Origin: CAKOTZ01 sp964489885
GTDB lineage: Bacteria > Bacillota > Clostridia > TANB77 > CAG-508
Length of the DNA stretch: 39,817 nucleotides
NCBI GenBank assembly: GCA_964489885.1
Contig: CAZAZX010000012.1
Location: 1 to 39,817, forward strand
Direction of reading: 5' to 3'
Shown here: in pieces, positions 15,788 through 24,631 of the stretch
Layout: each line of letters starts with the position of its first letter
Position numbering within the stretch: position 1 is the stretch's first letter
Program-made: the position numbers and the translations under genes
Notes under the pieces: generated by a model
Database searches by the model: none
The model's input: only the letters and a program-made list of their open reading frames with translations
Told to the model about the DNA's origin: nothing

Positions 15788-15822
15788 AAAAAAGGTGCTG
15801 GCATATTGCCAGCACCTTTTTT
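15788..15822 (+). terminator. Terminator of island unit 3
   Basis: Arms 15788-15803 and 15807-15822 (AAAAAAGGTGCTGGCA and its complement) form a perfect 16-base-pair stem with a 3-base loop and a T-run. Confidence 0.92.
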
Positions 15823-15842
15823 ATTACGAAAACAACAAGATT
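15819..15842 (+). repeat. Post-terminator motif, copy E
   Basis: After the unit 3 stem: TTTTATTACGAAAACAACA then AGAT, a diverged copy of the motif at 14821-14844. Confidence 0.5.
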
Positions 15843-15881
15843 TACAGAATCCCACCCACGTCTTTAGCTATGTTGGTGAGT

Positions 15882-16421
15882 CTAGTTCTTATTTTTTGTT
15901 AATATACTAATTAATTTGGGATATAGTTCACTTGCATTATTTTTCCAATTGTCACAAATTTGTTTTGCCTGCTCTCTTGAACCTGCAAGAACTTTTATAC
16001 TAAATATTGTTTTATTGTGTTCTGTTATTTTACATTCTACAAAAAAACTGTTTGAATCTTCTGGTTCAAATTCAGCTGTTATTGATATTTCATCTGCTAT
16101 TGAATCTTTACATGATTTCATATTTGTATCTACCCTTAATCTCATGATTCCTGGTATTATATTACTTGTTAAATCTAATACTTTTTTACCATTTTCAGTA
16201 AGTTTATAAAAACATATTCCATCTTTCTCATATTTTGTAATATATTTTATTTCTAATAAGTCTAGCAAAAATTGTTGAAAATAAAAATAATTCATATCTG
16301 TTACTGAAATAATAATTTTTAATAACTCATTATCTGTTATAGGTTTTCCTATTTTATCTATAATATATAAAATTAATAATTTATTTTCAGCTAGTAATTC
16401 ATTGCTTGATGATAATTTCAT
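15882..16421 (-). CDS. DUF4364 family protein (winged-helix, PadR-like)
   Basis: 179 residues. The first half is a winged helix-turn-helix: LLILYIIDKIGKPITDNELL, FYFQQFLLDLLEIKYI, YKLTENGKKVLDL. The second half matches the DUF4364 pattern with VECKITEHNKTIFSIKVLA and REQAKQICDNWKNNASELY. These proteins are common in Clostridia; their target is unknown. AAAGGAGG lies 8 bases before ATG 16421, and that ribosome site overlaps the stop codon of the upstream glucosyltransferase, so the two genes are almost certainly cotranscribed and translationally coupled. Confidence 0.85.
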   Translation of the reverse strand: MKLSSSNELLAENKLLILYIIDKIGKPITDNELLKIIISVTDMNYFYFQQFLLDLLEIKYITKYEKDGICFYKLTENGKKVLDLTSNIIPGIMRLRVDTNMKSCKDSIADEISITAEFEPEDSNSFFVECKITEHNKTIFSIKVLAGSREQAKQICDNWKNNASELYPKLISILTKNKN

Positions 16422-16435
16422 ACTGCCATCCTCCT

Positions 16436-17585
16436 TTAGCTATTTGTTTCTCCCCTTCTATTTAATAATGTTTCGCATATATTTTGTGTTGAATTTCTTT
16501 TTGCTAATAGCTTTGCTTTAATTTTCATACTCTTTATTTTTTCTTCATTTGAAAATAAGTTATCTAAAATTCCTTCCGCTTCAGATTTTTTTCTTATCCA
16601 TATTGCTACTTCCTGTTTTTCTAAATATTCTGCGTTTTCAACTTCTTGTCCTGGAATTGGATCTATGACTATTATTGGAAGCCCGCGATGCTAGACTTTC
16701 AGTAGTTGTTAATCCTCCAGGTTTTGTTATTACAATATCTGATGCATTCATTAATTGTGGAACTTTGTCTGTAAATGGTAATATTATTATATTTTTTTCT
16801 TTTTTATACTCTTGAACTTTTTCATCAAAAACTTCTTTTAATTCCTTACTTTTCCCTGTAATTACTATTGTTTGTATATTATTATTTGTTTTTAAAAAGT
16901 AATTAAAAATGTTTGTTGATGCTCCTCTTGCTATATGTGATGAGCCACCCGCAAAAAACAATACTGTAATTTTGCCTCTTTCCAGTCCGAGTTCTTCTCG
17001 TATTTCTGCTTTGTCATATTTTAACAAAAATTTATTTGACAAAGGAATCCCTGTTGCATAAATTTTTGCACTATCTATTCCAAGCTCTTGTAACTCTTCT
17101 TTCATGCCATTGTGTGCAACAAAGAAATAATCTATATATTTATGTTGAGATAACCATTGTTTATGTATTGCATAATCTGTCATTATTGTTGCTATTGGGC
17201 AATTTATTTTTCCTTTTTTCTTTAATACTGCACACATTTCTGATGCAAAGAAATGTGTTGATATTATTAAATCAGGTTCAAATTCTTCTAATAGTTTGTA
17301 TAATTTTGTAGATAAAATTCTATTTGCTCCTGATGTCAAATGTAAAATTGGCCATGTTTCTGATCCGTAGTATACGCCCTTCCATGCCATTGGCATTTTC
17401 CTTGAAAGTTCATCATAAGTTTTTGTCGTTATTTTATTATAATATTTATTAATATATTCAATGCAATCTACTATTTTGGTTTCTGTATCTTTATAATTGG
17501 CATCTATGTATTCTTTAATTGAATGTGCAGCTGAAAAATGTCCTGCTCCATACGAGCCATAAAAAATTAATACTTTCCTTTTCAC
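16436..17585 (-). pseudogene. UgtP/MGDG-synthase-type diacylglycerol glycosyltransferase with a +1 frameshift
   Basis: The family adds sugar to diacylglycerol to make membrane glycolipids and lipoteichoic acid anchors. The N-terminal domain (FYGSYGAGHFSAAHSI, residues 8-23) and the start of the C-terminal GT-B domain (FFAGGSSHIARG, KPGGLTTTESLAS) are normal. At about 16685 one extra base in TCGCGGG shifts the frame, and the first frame ends at 16638. In the other frame the sequence continues GLPIIVIDPIPGQEVENAE to the expected C-terminus and a TAA at 16436-16438. The repaired product would be about 382 residues, the usual length. The start is GTG 17585 after GGAGG. Recent mutation or sequencing error cannot be separated here. 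Confidence 0.87.
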
Positions 17586-17697
17586 TTAAAACCTCCATGG
17601 TAAAATTTAAGTAATTATATCATAAAAAGGTATAAATTTCAAAAAATTAGTAAAACTATTGATAGTATTTAAATAGCAAATTAAAGTGAGGTCTTTT

Positions 17698-19074
17698 ATG
17701 AGTTTTAAAAATTTAGTTAAAAGTTGGAAGAATAATTACCTATATGGAATTATTGCTTTATTAGTTTTAGTTAGTAGCATTTTAGGTTATGTTATTTATA
17801 GGAATCAAACAAAGTATACACAAGAAGTAGAAAATGGATATAATATGGCTTTTTATGAACTTGTTGATTATGTTCAAAATGTTGAAAGTTATTTGGCAAA
17901 ATCTTTAATTTCTACATCTCCAGAACATGGTGCTGAAACTCTTACTAATGTTTGGAGAGAGGCAAATCTAGCAAGCTCATACTTAGCTCAATTGCCTATT
18001 CAAAACAATGATTTACTGAACACCCAAAAATTTTTAAATCAGGTTAGTGACTATAGTTACTCTCTTTCTAGAAAAAATATCTATAACGAACCTTTAACAC
18101 AAGACGATTTAAATAATTTACATGAACTTCATGAATATAGCCTAGAACTTAAAAATATACTAACTCAACTTGGCAGTGAACTTGAAAATGGTAATACATC
18201 TTGGGATGAATTTACTGGAAATGGAAATGTTCAATTCGCTCAACAAGTAAGCAACATGGACGATAATATGTTTGCAAATATAAATAAAAACTTTGAAGAA
18301 TACACTGGTCTAATTTATGATGGTGCTTTCTCTGAGCATGTTAACAAGGGAATGCAAAAATACCTAGATGGTATGGATGATATTGATGAAGAAAAAGCAA
18401 AACAAAGGGTTAAAGATATTGTTGGCGAAGATAAAATTGATAATATATCGTCAAATGGACTTATACAGAATAGTAACATTCCTTCGTATGACTTTTCTGT
18501 TAAAGTAAAAAATGAAGACAATTATATTTATATATCTATATCTCAAAAGGGTGGGCAATTATTGCTTATGAATTATAATAGAGATATTCAAGCTGAAACA
18601 ATAAGTCAAGATGATGCTAATAAAATTGGCAAAGATTATCTTGCTAAAATTGGCTTTCCTAATATGAAAGAAACTTATTTTCTAAAAAATGATGGAAGTA
18701 TTACTATCAATTATGCATATTTACAAGATAATGTTACTATTTACCCTGATTTAATCAAAGTAAAAATTGCTTTAGATAATGGTGAAGTTCTAGGTGTTGA
18801 AACAAGTGGATTTTTAAATTCACATACTCAAAGAGATGTTGGTAATGTTAAAATTTCTAAGGAAGATGCTAAAAAAACAATTAATAAGCAACTTGAAATT
18901 TTAAGCGAAGGCTTAGCTATTATTCCTACTAAGTGGAATAGTGAAATTCTTTGCTGGGAATTTAAGGGCAAGGTTAATGGTTCTGAATTTTTAGTTTATA
19001 TTAATGCTGAAAATGGAAGAGAACAAGATATTTTACTAATTGTAAATACTCCAAATGGAACTTTAACAATGTAA
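17698..19074 (+). CDS. ypeB: Germination protein YpeB
   Basis: YpeB is a spore inner-membrane or cortex-associated protein that stabilises the cortex-lytic enzyme SleB. The 458-residue product has one N-terminal membrane segment (about 17-37, GIIALLVLVSSILGYVIY). A helical YpeB domain follows, with SYLAKSLIST and WREANLASSYLAQLP. Two PepSY-like domains (about 290-455) contain ISQDDANKIGKDYLAKIGF and ISKEDAKKTI. I start at ATG 17698 because GTGAGG lies 7 bases upstream; an in-frame GTG 12 bases earlier overlaps that site. SleB is not adjacent, unlike in Bacillus. The gene implies a spore-forming lineage. A strong terminator follows. Confidence 0.92.
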   Translation: MSFKNLVKSWKNNYLYGIIALLVLVSSILGYVIYRNQTKYTQEVENGYNMAFYELVDYVQNVESYLAKSLISTSPEHGAETLTNVWREANLASSYLAQLPIQNNDLLNTQKFLNQVSDYSYSLSRKNIYNEPLTQDDLNNLHELHEYSLELKNILTQLGSELENGNTSWDEFTGNGNVQFAQQVSNMDDNMFANINKNFEEYTGLIYDGAFSEHVNKGMQKYLDGMDDIDEEKAKQRVKDIVGEDKIDNISSNGLIQNSNIPSYDFSVKVKNEDNYIYISISQKGGQLLLMNYNRDIQAETISQDDANKIGKDYLAKIGFPNMKETYFLKNDGSITINYAYLQDNVTIYPDLIKVKIALDNGEVLGVETSGFLNSHTQRDVGNVKISKEDAKKTINKQLEILSEGLAIIPTKWNSEILCWEFKGKVNGSEFLVYINAENGREQDILLIVNTPNGTLTM

Positions 19075-19105
19075 AAAAGAAGTGGTATTGCCACTTCTTT
19101 TTTAC
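19073..19105 (+). terminator. Terminator of ypeB
   Basis: AAAAAAGAAGTGG, loop TATTG, CCACTTCTTTTTT: a stem of about 13 base pairs with T-run, overlapping the stop codon. Confidence 0.88.
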
Positions 19106-19197
19106 ATTGTTGGTATATTTTATATAGTTTATGAATATAATATTATTGTGCAAAAGGTATTTTTCATAAAATGTTGACTTTTTGTTAATATAAAGTG

Positions 19198-19226
19198 TTG
19201 ACAATATGGTAAATGTATATTATAAT
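19198..19226 (+). promoter_or_regulatory. Consensus promoter of the initiator tRNA
   Basis: TTGACA (19198-19203), exactly 17 bases and TATAAT (19221-19226): a full consensus sigma-A promoter, as expected for a heavily used tRNA. Confidence 0.85.
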
Positions 19227-19269
19227 AAAATACAGTTGTCGAGCAGGTTACATAATTGTAATTTTATAT

Positions 19270-19345
<76 letters not shown>

Positions 19346-19592
19346 AACTTATATCGTTACAGCTATCTAAGTTGTAGCGATTTTTTATGCTCTCCAATTA
19401 GTTGACAATAATACCTAAAATAAGCACTTTTATGTCGAATTGGGGAAAAGTTGGGGAAATAAATCTCCATAACCGTTGATAATTCTAATAAAAATTCAGT
19501 AAAAGACTATGGGAAACCTAAATATAAAATTAGTAGCCTTTTACTTTTTTTATCGTGAAAAGTTTAATGACTTTAGTGAAAAAAGATTTTAA
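19346..19592. other. Probable left attachment region of the element
   Basis: Between tRNA-fMet and the integrase stop. It holds a terminator (19354-19386), two direct TTGGGGAAA copies (about 19439-19462) and a hairpin-like pair (about 19499-19509 with 19535-19548) followed by a T-run. The crossover core is expected in the tRNA 3' end. The repeats could be recombinase arm sites, by inference. Confidence 0.45.
19354..19386 (+). terminator. Terminator after tRNA-fMet
   Basis: TCGTTACAGCT (19354-19364), loop ATCTA, AGTTGTAGCGA (19370-19380), 11 pairs including G-T wobbles, then TTTTTT. Confidence 0.8.
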
Positions 19593-20783
19593 CTAATTTT
19601 GTGGTAGTAGCAAGTTTTCTAATGCAAATCCTGCAGTTTTATTATGAGAAATAATAGGATGTACATAGAAATTATATGTTGTTGTAATTTGAGCATGTCC
19701 AAGTCTTGCTGCTACAACTGAAACATCAATATTTTGTGCTATCAATAAAGTAGCATTTGTATGTCTTAGTCCGTGAAAGTTAATTACAGGTAGTCCTATT
19801 TGCTCTACAAATTTTTCAAACCATTTGCTAATAGTAGAAGGATGCATAGGTTTGCCATCTGCTTGTACAAATAACCTATTAGAATCGTACCATAATTCGC
19901 CAAATAACGTTTTTTGATTATCATACCAGTATTTATATTCTTCTAGTAAAGTGACAACGAATTCTGGTATTGCAACGTCTCTGATAGAACTTTCTGTTTT
20001 AGGTGTTTTAGTAAATACACCTTTTTCTGCTAAATATTGACTAGAACGATTTATACTTACAATTCCATCTTTGAAATTTATATCGCTCCATTCAAGTCCC
20101 ATAAGCTCTCCAAGTCTAACTCCAGTAAATACTGTTAAGATGATAGCAACTTTATATTTGAATTGATCTTCTGTAAGTTCCATTAAGCTAGAAACTAGTG
20201 CTTTACTTTGCTCATCATCATAGTATTTTCTTTTAGGCTTTTTAGTCTTAGGTGGTTGAACACGTTCAGCAGGATTTGCTACTATCATTTGCCAATATAC
20301 TGCTCTTTGTAGCATAGCATGAAGTAATCTGTGATGTTCTACAATAGTTTTTGATGATAGTGGTTTTCCTGTCTTTTTACCATTGTTGTTTTTTCTTCGT
20401 ACTATTTGAGTATCTCTACTTAACAGATCATAGAATTGCATTATGTCAGTAGGTTTAATCTTATCTACGTGAAAACGTGAAAAATAAGGGATAATTCTAC
20501 TATTTAGCATTCCTAAATATCTGTTATACGTTGATGGTGCAAGTTCTTTTGAACCATAATCTCTTTTCCATATTTCGACAAAATCTTCGAATTTTAGAGA
20601 TTTTCCTTCAACATACATACCTTTTTGAACGTCTGCAACGAATTTAGCAAGTTCTATCTTGACGTCTTTAATAGTTCCATGAATAGTTTTTGTTTTCTTA
20701 ATAGGCTTTCCTTGTAAGTCATATCCTGCGATACAACTTAATCTGTAACTATCTTTTCCTCTTTTTTCAATACTCCCAGCCAT
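19593..20783 (-). CDS. int: Tyrosine-family integrase (Tn916-type)
   Basis: This site-specific recombinase inserts and excises the element. I start at ATG 20783 because AGGAGGTG lies 9 bases upstream; the GTG four codons earlier is inside that site. The product is 396 residues. It has an N-terminal AP2-like arm-binding domain (GSIEKRGKDSYRL), a SAM-like core-binding domain (about 60-165) and a catalytic domain. Catalytic residues in the chosen numbering are Arg223 (TGVRLGEL), Lys262, His337 and Arg340 (HGLRHTNA), His363 (RLGHAQ) and the nucleophile Tyr373 (NFYVHP). Its 3' end faces tRNA-fMet, the usual arrangement. Confidence 0.95.
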   Translation of the reverse strand: MAGSIEKRGKDSYRLSCIAGYDLQGKPIKKTKTIHGTIKDVKIELAKFVADVQKGMYVEGKSLKFEDFVEIWKRDYGSKELAPSTYNRYLGMLNSRIIPYFSRFHVDKIKPTDIMQFYDLLSRDTQIVRRKNNNGKKTGKPLSSKTIVEHHRLLHAMLQRAVYWQMIVANPAERVQPPKTKKPKRKYYDDEQSKALVSSLMELTEDQFKYKVAIILTVFTGVRLGELMGLEWSDINFKDGIVSINRSSQYLAEKGVFTKTPKTESSIRDVAIPEFVVTLLEEYKYWYDNQKTLFGELWYDSNRLFVQADGKPMHPSTISKWFEKFVEQIGLPVINFHGLRHTNATLLIAQNIDVSVVAARLGHAQITTTYNFYVHPIISHNKTAGFALENLLLPQN

Positions 20784-20836
20784 TACCTTTTTCACCTCCT
20801 TTCAGGCATACCTATGGGTGGGAGGGGAATGTATTA

Positions 20837-21595
20837 TTAAATTTCTTTTTCTCCTAAATCTTCAGAAAATCTTAACAAATATCCATCTGGATCTTGTATT
20901 AAAAATTCTTTATTTCCTAATAATTTATTATCTTGCCTATACCAATTTTCTTCAATATCAAAAGTTATTTTATAATTTGATTTTTTAAAGTTATTATATA
21001 TTTCATCTAGATTTTCTACTTCTAGTTGAAAATTTATCCCATTTCCAAAAGGATAGGAAAGAGGGGCAACATCCCATTTATCTGTATTAGAAATTTCTTG
21101 TAACATAAATTGTATTTCACCTAAACTTATAAATGCAAATTTATTTTCAGGTCTATCATATTCTATTCTAAATTCAGCAGTTTTATAGAAATTTAAACTG
21201 TTTTCTAAGTTAGTAACAGATAATTCAGGAATATTTTTGCTAAATTCTAAATAGTTTGAACTTCTTATTATTTCACTTTTAAAATATTGTTCTTGAAACT
21301 CTGTTAGAACTCTTATTTCATTATTAGAAAGAGATTTGTTTTCAGGTACAATAATTAATTTATCGTCATTATCATTTAACCTATGTATTATTGCAATACA
21401 CTTTCCTTTAAATGTTTCTAGTGGTTCGTATATTCCAAGAACATAACAATCTAATTCTTCTCCATCACCACTTATTGTATTTGGTACATATCCATAATTT
21501 ATTGGATAAATAAAACCATGTTTAGGATGTTTACTACCTAGAGGTCTATCAATTTTTACTTCAAGTGCTTTATCTAAATAATCGATATTATTCAT
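20837..21595 (-). CDS. Fusion of small family-I-like inorganic pyrophosphatase and VOC (bleomycin-resistance-like) domains
   Basis: 252 residues. Residues 1-115 match the short pyrophosphatase-like proteins of Firmicutes: DRPLGSKHPKHGFIYP, NYGYVPNT, GDGEELDCYVLG (metal-binding acidic cluster, with Glu in one Asp position), KLIIVPENKSLS and FQEQYFKSEII. Residues 120-250 form a glyoxalase/bleomycin-resistance (VOC) domain: IPELSVTNLENSLNFY, FMLQEI, FQLEVENLDEIYNNFK and DPDGYLLRFSEDLG. VOC proteins of this group bind bleomycin-like drugs or act as metalloenzymes. The two are normally separate, and there is no stop or frame change between them. Last gene of the minus-strand cargo operon. Confidence 0.85.
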   Translation of the reverse strand: MNNIDYLDKALEVKIDRPLGSKHPKHGFIYPINYGYVPNTISGDGEELDCYVLGIYEPLETFKGKCIAIIHRLNDNDDKLIIVPENKSLSNNEIRVLTEFQEQYFKSEIIRSSNYLEFSKNIPELSVTNLENSLNFYKTAEFRIEYDRPENKFAFISLGEIQFMLQEISNTDKWDVAPLSYPFGNGINFQLEVENLDEIYNNFKKSNYKITFDIEENWYRQDNKLLGNKEFLIQDPDGYLLRFSEDLGEKEI

Positions 21596-21629
21596 GTTTA
21601 TATTTCACCTACTTTCTAATTATATAATT

Positions 21630-22055
21630 TTAATACTTTCCAAGTCCTGATCCATTTTGCAAAAATACTTTAATTTGTGTTATTATGTGAGGAATATTAT
21701 AATTTCCACCGAATTTATTATTGTTTAATAATTCTTCATTAAGTTCTACCCATTCTAATTTGTTTTTTTCTTCAACTAAATTTACATCATGTTTTAAAAT
21801 TCCGTAATAAACTTGTAAATTATTTTCGTATTTAAAATAATTTAGATCCATAAAATGGTCTAATTCAATATCAGTTTGGCTAATTCCTGTTTCTTCAAAT
21901 AATTCTCTATATGCAGCCTCATCATTTGTTTCATTTTCTTCAACTTTACCACCAACAAAGTTATATTTTCCTTTGTAAGGTTCTTTGGCTCTTATGCAAA
22001 AAAGTCCTTTACTTAAATCGTTATTAAACACAACTATTAAATTTAATTTTCTCAT
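21630..22055 (-). CDS. NUDIX hydrolase (MutT-like)
   Basis: 141 residues. The Nudix box is complete: GGKVEENE then RELFEETGI (about residues 35-57), the metal-binding pattern GX5EX7REUXEEXGU. Members hydrolyse nucleoside diphosphates linked to another group, often damaged or non-canonical NTPs; the substrate cannot be read from the sequence. It is in the cargo operon between the ASCH gene and the pyrophosphatase-VOC gene. Confidence 0.9.
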   Translation of the reverse strand: MRKLNLIVVFNNDLSKGLFCIRAKEPYKGKYNFVGGKVEENETNDEAAYRELFEETGISQTDIELDHFMDLNYFKYENNLQVYYGILKHDVNLVEEKNKLEWVELNEELLNNNKFGGNYNIPHIITQIKVFLQNGSGLGKY

Positions 22056-22070
22056 ATTCTGCTCCTTAGC

Positions 22071-22400
22071 TTACTTTATTAAAGATATTTTTATTCCTAA
22101 AACACCATACTGTTGCTCTTCTTCAGGACTATAGTATTGATACATTGATGTAGTTTTTCTTTTAATCTCATCTTCATTATCGATTAGTTTTCTAAATAAT
22201 GTTTCAAATTTATCTTCTCTATATAAATCTATTACATCTACAAGGATAGTTTCTTGTAAATCAGGTAATTTAGAAAATTCAATCTGATCACCTATTTTTA
22301 TTTTACTTCTCTTCTCATCATATAATCTAAATTCTATAGTTTTTGTTCCATTTTTTATTCTTTCAAATGGACTTTCTTGTAATTTCATTTTATGTAGCAT
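22071..22400 (-). CDS. ASCH-domain protein
   Basis: 109 residues from ATG 22400, chosen because GGAAGGTG lies 6-7 bases upstream; ATG 22409 would add three residues. The ASCH pattern is clear: MKLQESPFERIKNGTKTIE, FRLYDEKRSKIKIGDQIEF and EQQYGVLGIKISLIK at the end. ASCH domains are beta-barrel folds related to PUA, proposed to bind RNA or modified nucleotides. The start overlaps the 3' end of the NUDIX gene before it by 11 bases, so translation is coupled. Confidence 0.82.
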   Translation of the reverse strand: MLHKMKLQESPFERIKNGTKTIEFRLYDEKRSKIKIGDQIEFSKLPDLQETILVDVIDLYREDKFETLFRKLIDNEDEIKRKTTSMYQYYSPEEEQQYGVLGIKISLIK

Positions 22401-22905
22401 ATTTTTCACCTTCCTTTAACCAATTTAATAATATTTCAAATTCTTCATAGTGATTTTTAAAAAATTTATTTTTATTCATTAAAGAGTTTATTTCATCTAT
22501 TGAAAGCCAACAAACAGATTCAACTTCTTCTTTTTGTAAAGATAAATTTTGAATATTAGGTATATCCATTTTAATATAATAATCATCCCAAAAGACTTTT
22601 TCTGAGTCAGACCTTCCAGAATAATACAATTTTAAATCTTTAGGGTTTATATCTAAACCAATCTCTTCTTTTACTTCACTTATAATTCCTTGAATGCTAT
22701 TTTCGCCTGATTTTGGATGACCACCAGTAGTAGCATATTTGCCATTTTTTATTTCACTTCTTTTTTGAATTAAGAATTTTCCTTCACTATTTTGTATAAA
22801 TACTAGAACCACAATTATGTAGTTATTTTCTGGAATAGATTCTCCTTTGAAAATAGTTTTACCTGTTAAAGTTCTAGTAATGTCATATAAATCTCTTTGC
22901 TCCAT
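22390..22905 (-). CDS. NUDIX hydrolase (IPP isomerase-like subgroup)
   Basis: 171 residues. The Nudix box reads GGHPKSGENS then EVKEEIGL; the first Arg of the consensus REU is Ser here, while the metal-binding Glu residues are kept. VFWDDYYIK and a C-terminal helix LLNWLKEG follow. The layout resembles the IPP-isomerase-like and mutator-type NUDIX proteins, but substrate is open. It sits between the P-loop kinase and the ASCH gene, overlapping the latter. Confidence 0.87.
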   Translation of the reverse strand: MEQRDLYDITRTLTGKTIFKGESIPENNYIIVVLVFIQNSEGKFLIQKRSEIKNGKYATTGGHPKSGENSIQGIISEVKEEIGLDINPKDLKLYYSGRSDSEKVFWDDYYIKMDIPNIQNLSLQKEEVESVCWLSIDEINSLMNKNKFFKNHYEEFEILLNWLKEGEKYAT

Positions 22906-22919
22906 ATGTTTATAGCCTC

Positions 22920-23426
22920 CTAAAAAATAAACCTATTATCATTTTCAATAATATCAACAGTTTCATCAATTGATAAATTAGTTGTATCTAATATATTTTG
23001 ATTGTTATAATTATTATTCTTAAAGTTATTTAATAAAGTTATGCAACGATCCTTCATTTGACAATCTTCAGGTCTTTCCTTATCTCGTGAAAGTAAAGTT
23101 GTTTCATCTACTAATAATACAACAAATTTTATAGAATAATTTTCAAATTCTTTTTTCATTATTTGTAAAGGTGTAGGTGTTACTATGTAATTAAATACTA
23201 CATCATATCCATCCTCTAAATAAGTATTTATAGTATTTATGCATACTTTCCAAAAGGTATCTAGATGATTGCCTTCTTTCCATGCTGGAACATATCCACC
23301 AACTACTTGATAATAAATTTCATCGCCTTCAATTAATGCAGATTTAGTTTTATTTTTTGCAATTTCTTTTGAAATCGTACTTTTTCCAACTCCTGCTGGA
23401 CCAGTAATAATATATAAGTTAGGCAT
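22920..23426 (-). CDS. P-loop nucleotide kinase-like protein (AAA_33 type)
   Basis: 168 residues. The Walker A motif GPAGVGKST is at residues 9-17. ALIEGDEIYYQ follows and a lid-like RDKERPEDCQMKDRC (about 113-128) is seen, as in small-molecule kinases and chloramphenicol phosphotransferase-like proteins. VVFNYIVTP is in the place of the second substrate-binding strand. Substrate unknown. It lies 13 bases after the DUF6076-like gene and before the NUDIX gene, in one operon. Confidence 0.85.
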   Translation of the reverse strand: MPNLYIITGPAGVGKSTISKEIAKNKTKSALIEGDEIYYQVVGGYVPAWKEGNHLDTFWKVCINTINTYLEDGYDVVFNYIVTPTPLQIMKKEFENYSIKFVVLLVDETTLLSRDKERPEDCQMKDRCITLLNNFKNNNYNNQNILDTTNLSIDETVDIIENDNRFIF

Positions 23427-23439
23427 ATGTACTAACCTC

Positions 23440-24621
23440 CTAATAAGATTTTTTTGTATTTTCTATCCATTTTTTAAATTCTTCTTGTGTTTTTATACCA
23501 GATTTAATATCTTGCTTAAATTGATTAGCTTCAGCTTTCCACTTTTCATATTTTTTTAAATACATTGGAATATCTGGATTTCTATTTGCTAACATCTTTT
23601 TTGCGGATAATGTTTTTCTATATAGAGCATTAACTTCATCTTTTTTTAGTTTTTCATTATAAGCAATATTTGCTCCTATTTCTTTACAAGTTTTGTTATC
23701 TTTATAAATTCTATTACAGTAAATAGATGAATTTCTATTTTCTGGAATAAAGTATTTTCCACAATTTTTACATATTTTTATAGGTATATTATTTTCTATG
23801 AAATATAAAACACAGAAATAATATGCACTCAAAATAGAATTAAAGGAATATAAATAGTTTTTAATATGAAAATTATGATTCTTTTTGCATTCATTTTTAA
23901 TGTATTTTGCTAAAGACTCTGGAGAATTGTATTTAGATTTCTTTATAGAGTTGTCATATTCTGTGAAATTTATTTCTTGGTCAAAACTTACATCAGTTAA
24001 AAAGTCAGATAGGTTAAAATCTTCATCTGTTTCATAAGAATGAAGAAATATATAATATCTTTGAGATGGAGATAATCCATTTAAGTAATTCTCTTCAATT
24101 AAGTTATAGGAAAAGTTTATTAGATCTTTTAATACTTTATGTAAAAATAAATAGGAATCCATAACTTCTTCTATTCCAAAACGAATTTGTGAATCAAAAT
24201 AGTCCATATCAATGCTTTCATCGTATTCATTTGCACGAGGATCATTATAAAATAAATTAAAATCTTCGTGAAATTTTTTACCTACGGGATTGTTTAATGC
24301 GGCTATTCCATATCTAAATAATAATTTTTTTATATATATTTTATCAATTGAACTAGTACTTAGAAAATCAAATAAAAATGTTCCAATTGTTTCATGAAAT
24401 GCATGCATATCTTGGATATAACGATTTTCAATATTGTGAATGTCGTTTTCTGAAAGATAAGAGTAATAATCTTTTTTGGTTTTAAATTTATCGCTGGTTA
24501 ATACAGGTTCAAAATTCTCTGTTGAATTTGCTCTATAAACGAAAGACTCAATTCTAAAAAAATTGGTATTTATATATTCATATTTATCTGTAAAGTCAAG
24601 TAAGAAAAATGGAAATATCAA
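23440..24621 (-). CDS. DUF6076-like protein with C-terminal zinc-binding segment
   Basis: I place the start at TTG 24621 because GAGGTG lies 6 bases upstream; an ATG at 24678 has no ribosome site. The product is 393 residues, mostly helical, with no signal peptide or confident membrane segment. Near residue 290 it has ICKNCGKYFIP followed by YCNRIYKDNKTCKEIG, a Cys-rich zinc ribbon of the type seen in DUF6076 proteins on mobile elements. No catalytic motif is recognised. It is the first gene of the cargo operon and diverges from the excisionase-like gene. Confidence 0.65.
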   Translation of the reverse strand: MIFPFFLLDFTDKYEYINTNFFRIESFVYRANSTENFEPVLTSDKFKTKKDYYSYLSENDIHNIENRYIQDMHAFHETIGTFLFDFLSTSSIDKIYIKKLLFRYGIAALNNPVGKKFHEDFNLFYNDPRANEYDESIDMDYFDSQIRFGIEEVMDSYLFLHKVLKDLINFSYNLIEENYLNGLSPSQRYYIFLHSYETDEDFNLSDFLTDVSFDQEINFTEYDNSIKKSKYNSPESLAKYIKNECKKNHNFHIKNYLYSFNSILSAYYFCVLYFIENNIPIKICKNCGKYFIPENRNSSIYCNRIYKDNKTCKEIGANIAYNEKLKKDEVNALYRKTLSAKKMLANRNPDIPMYLKKYEKWKAEANQFKQDIKSGIKTQEEFKKWIENTKKSY

Positions 24622-24631
24622 TATTTTCACC

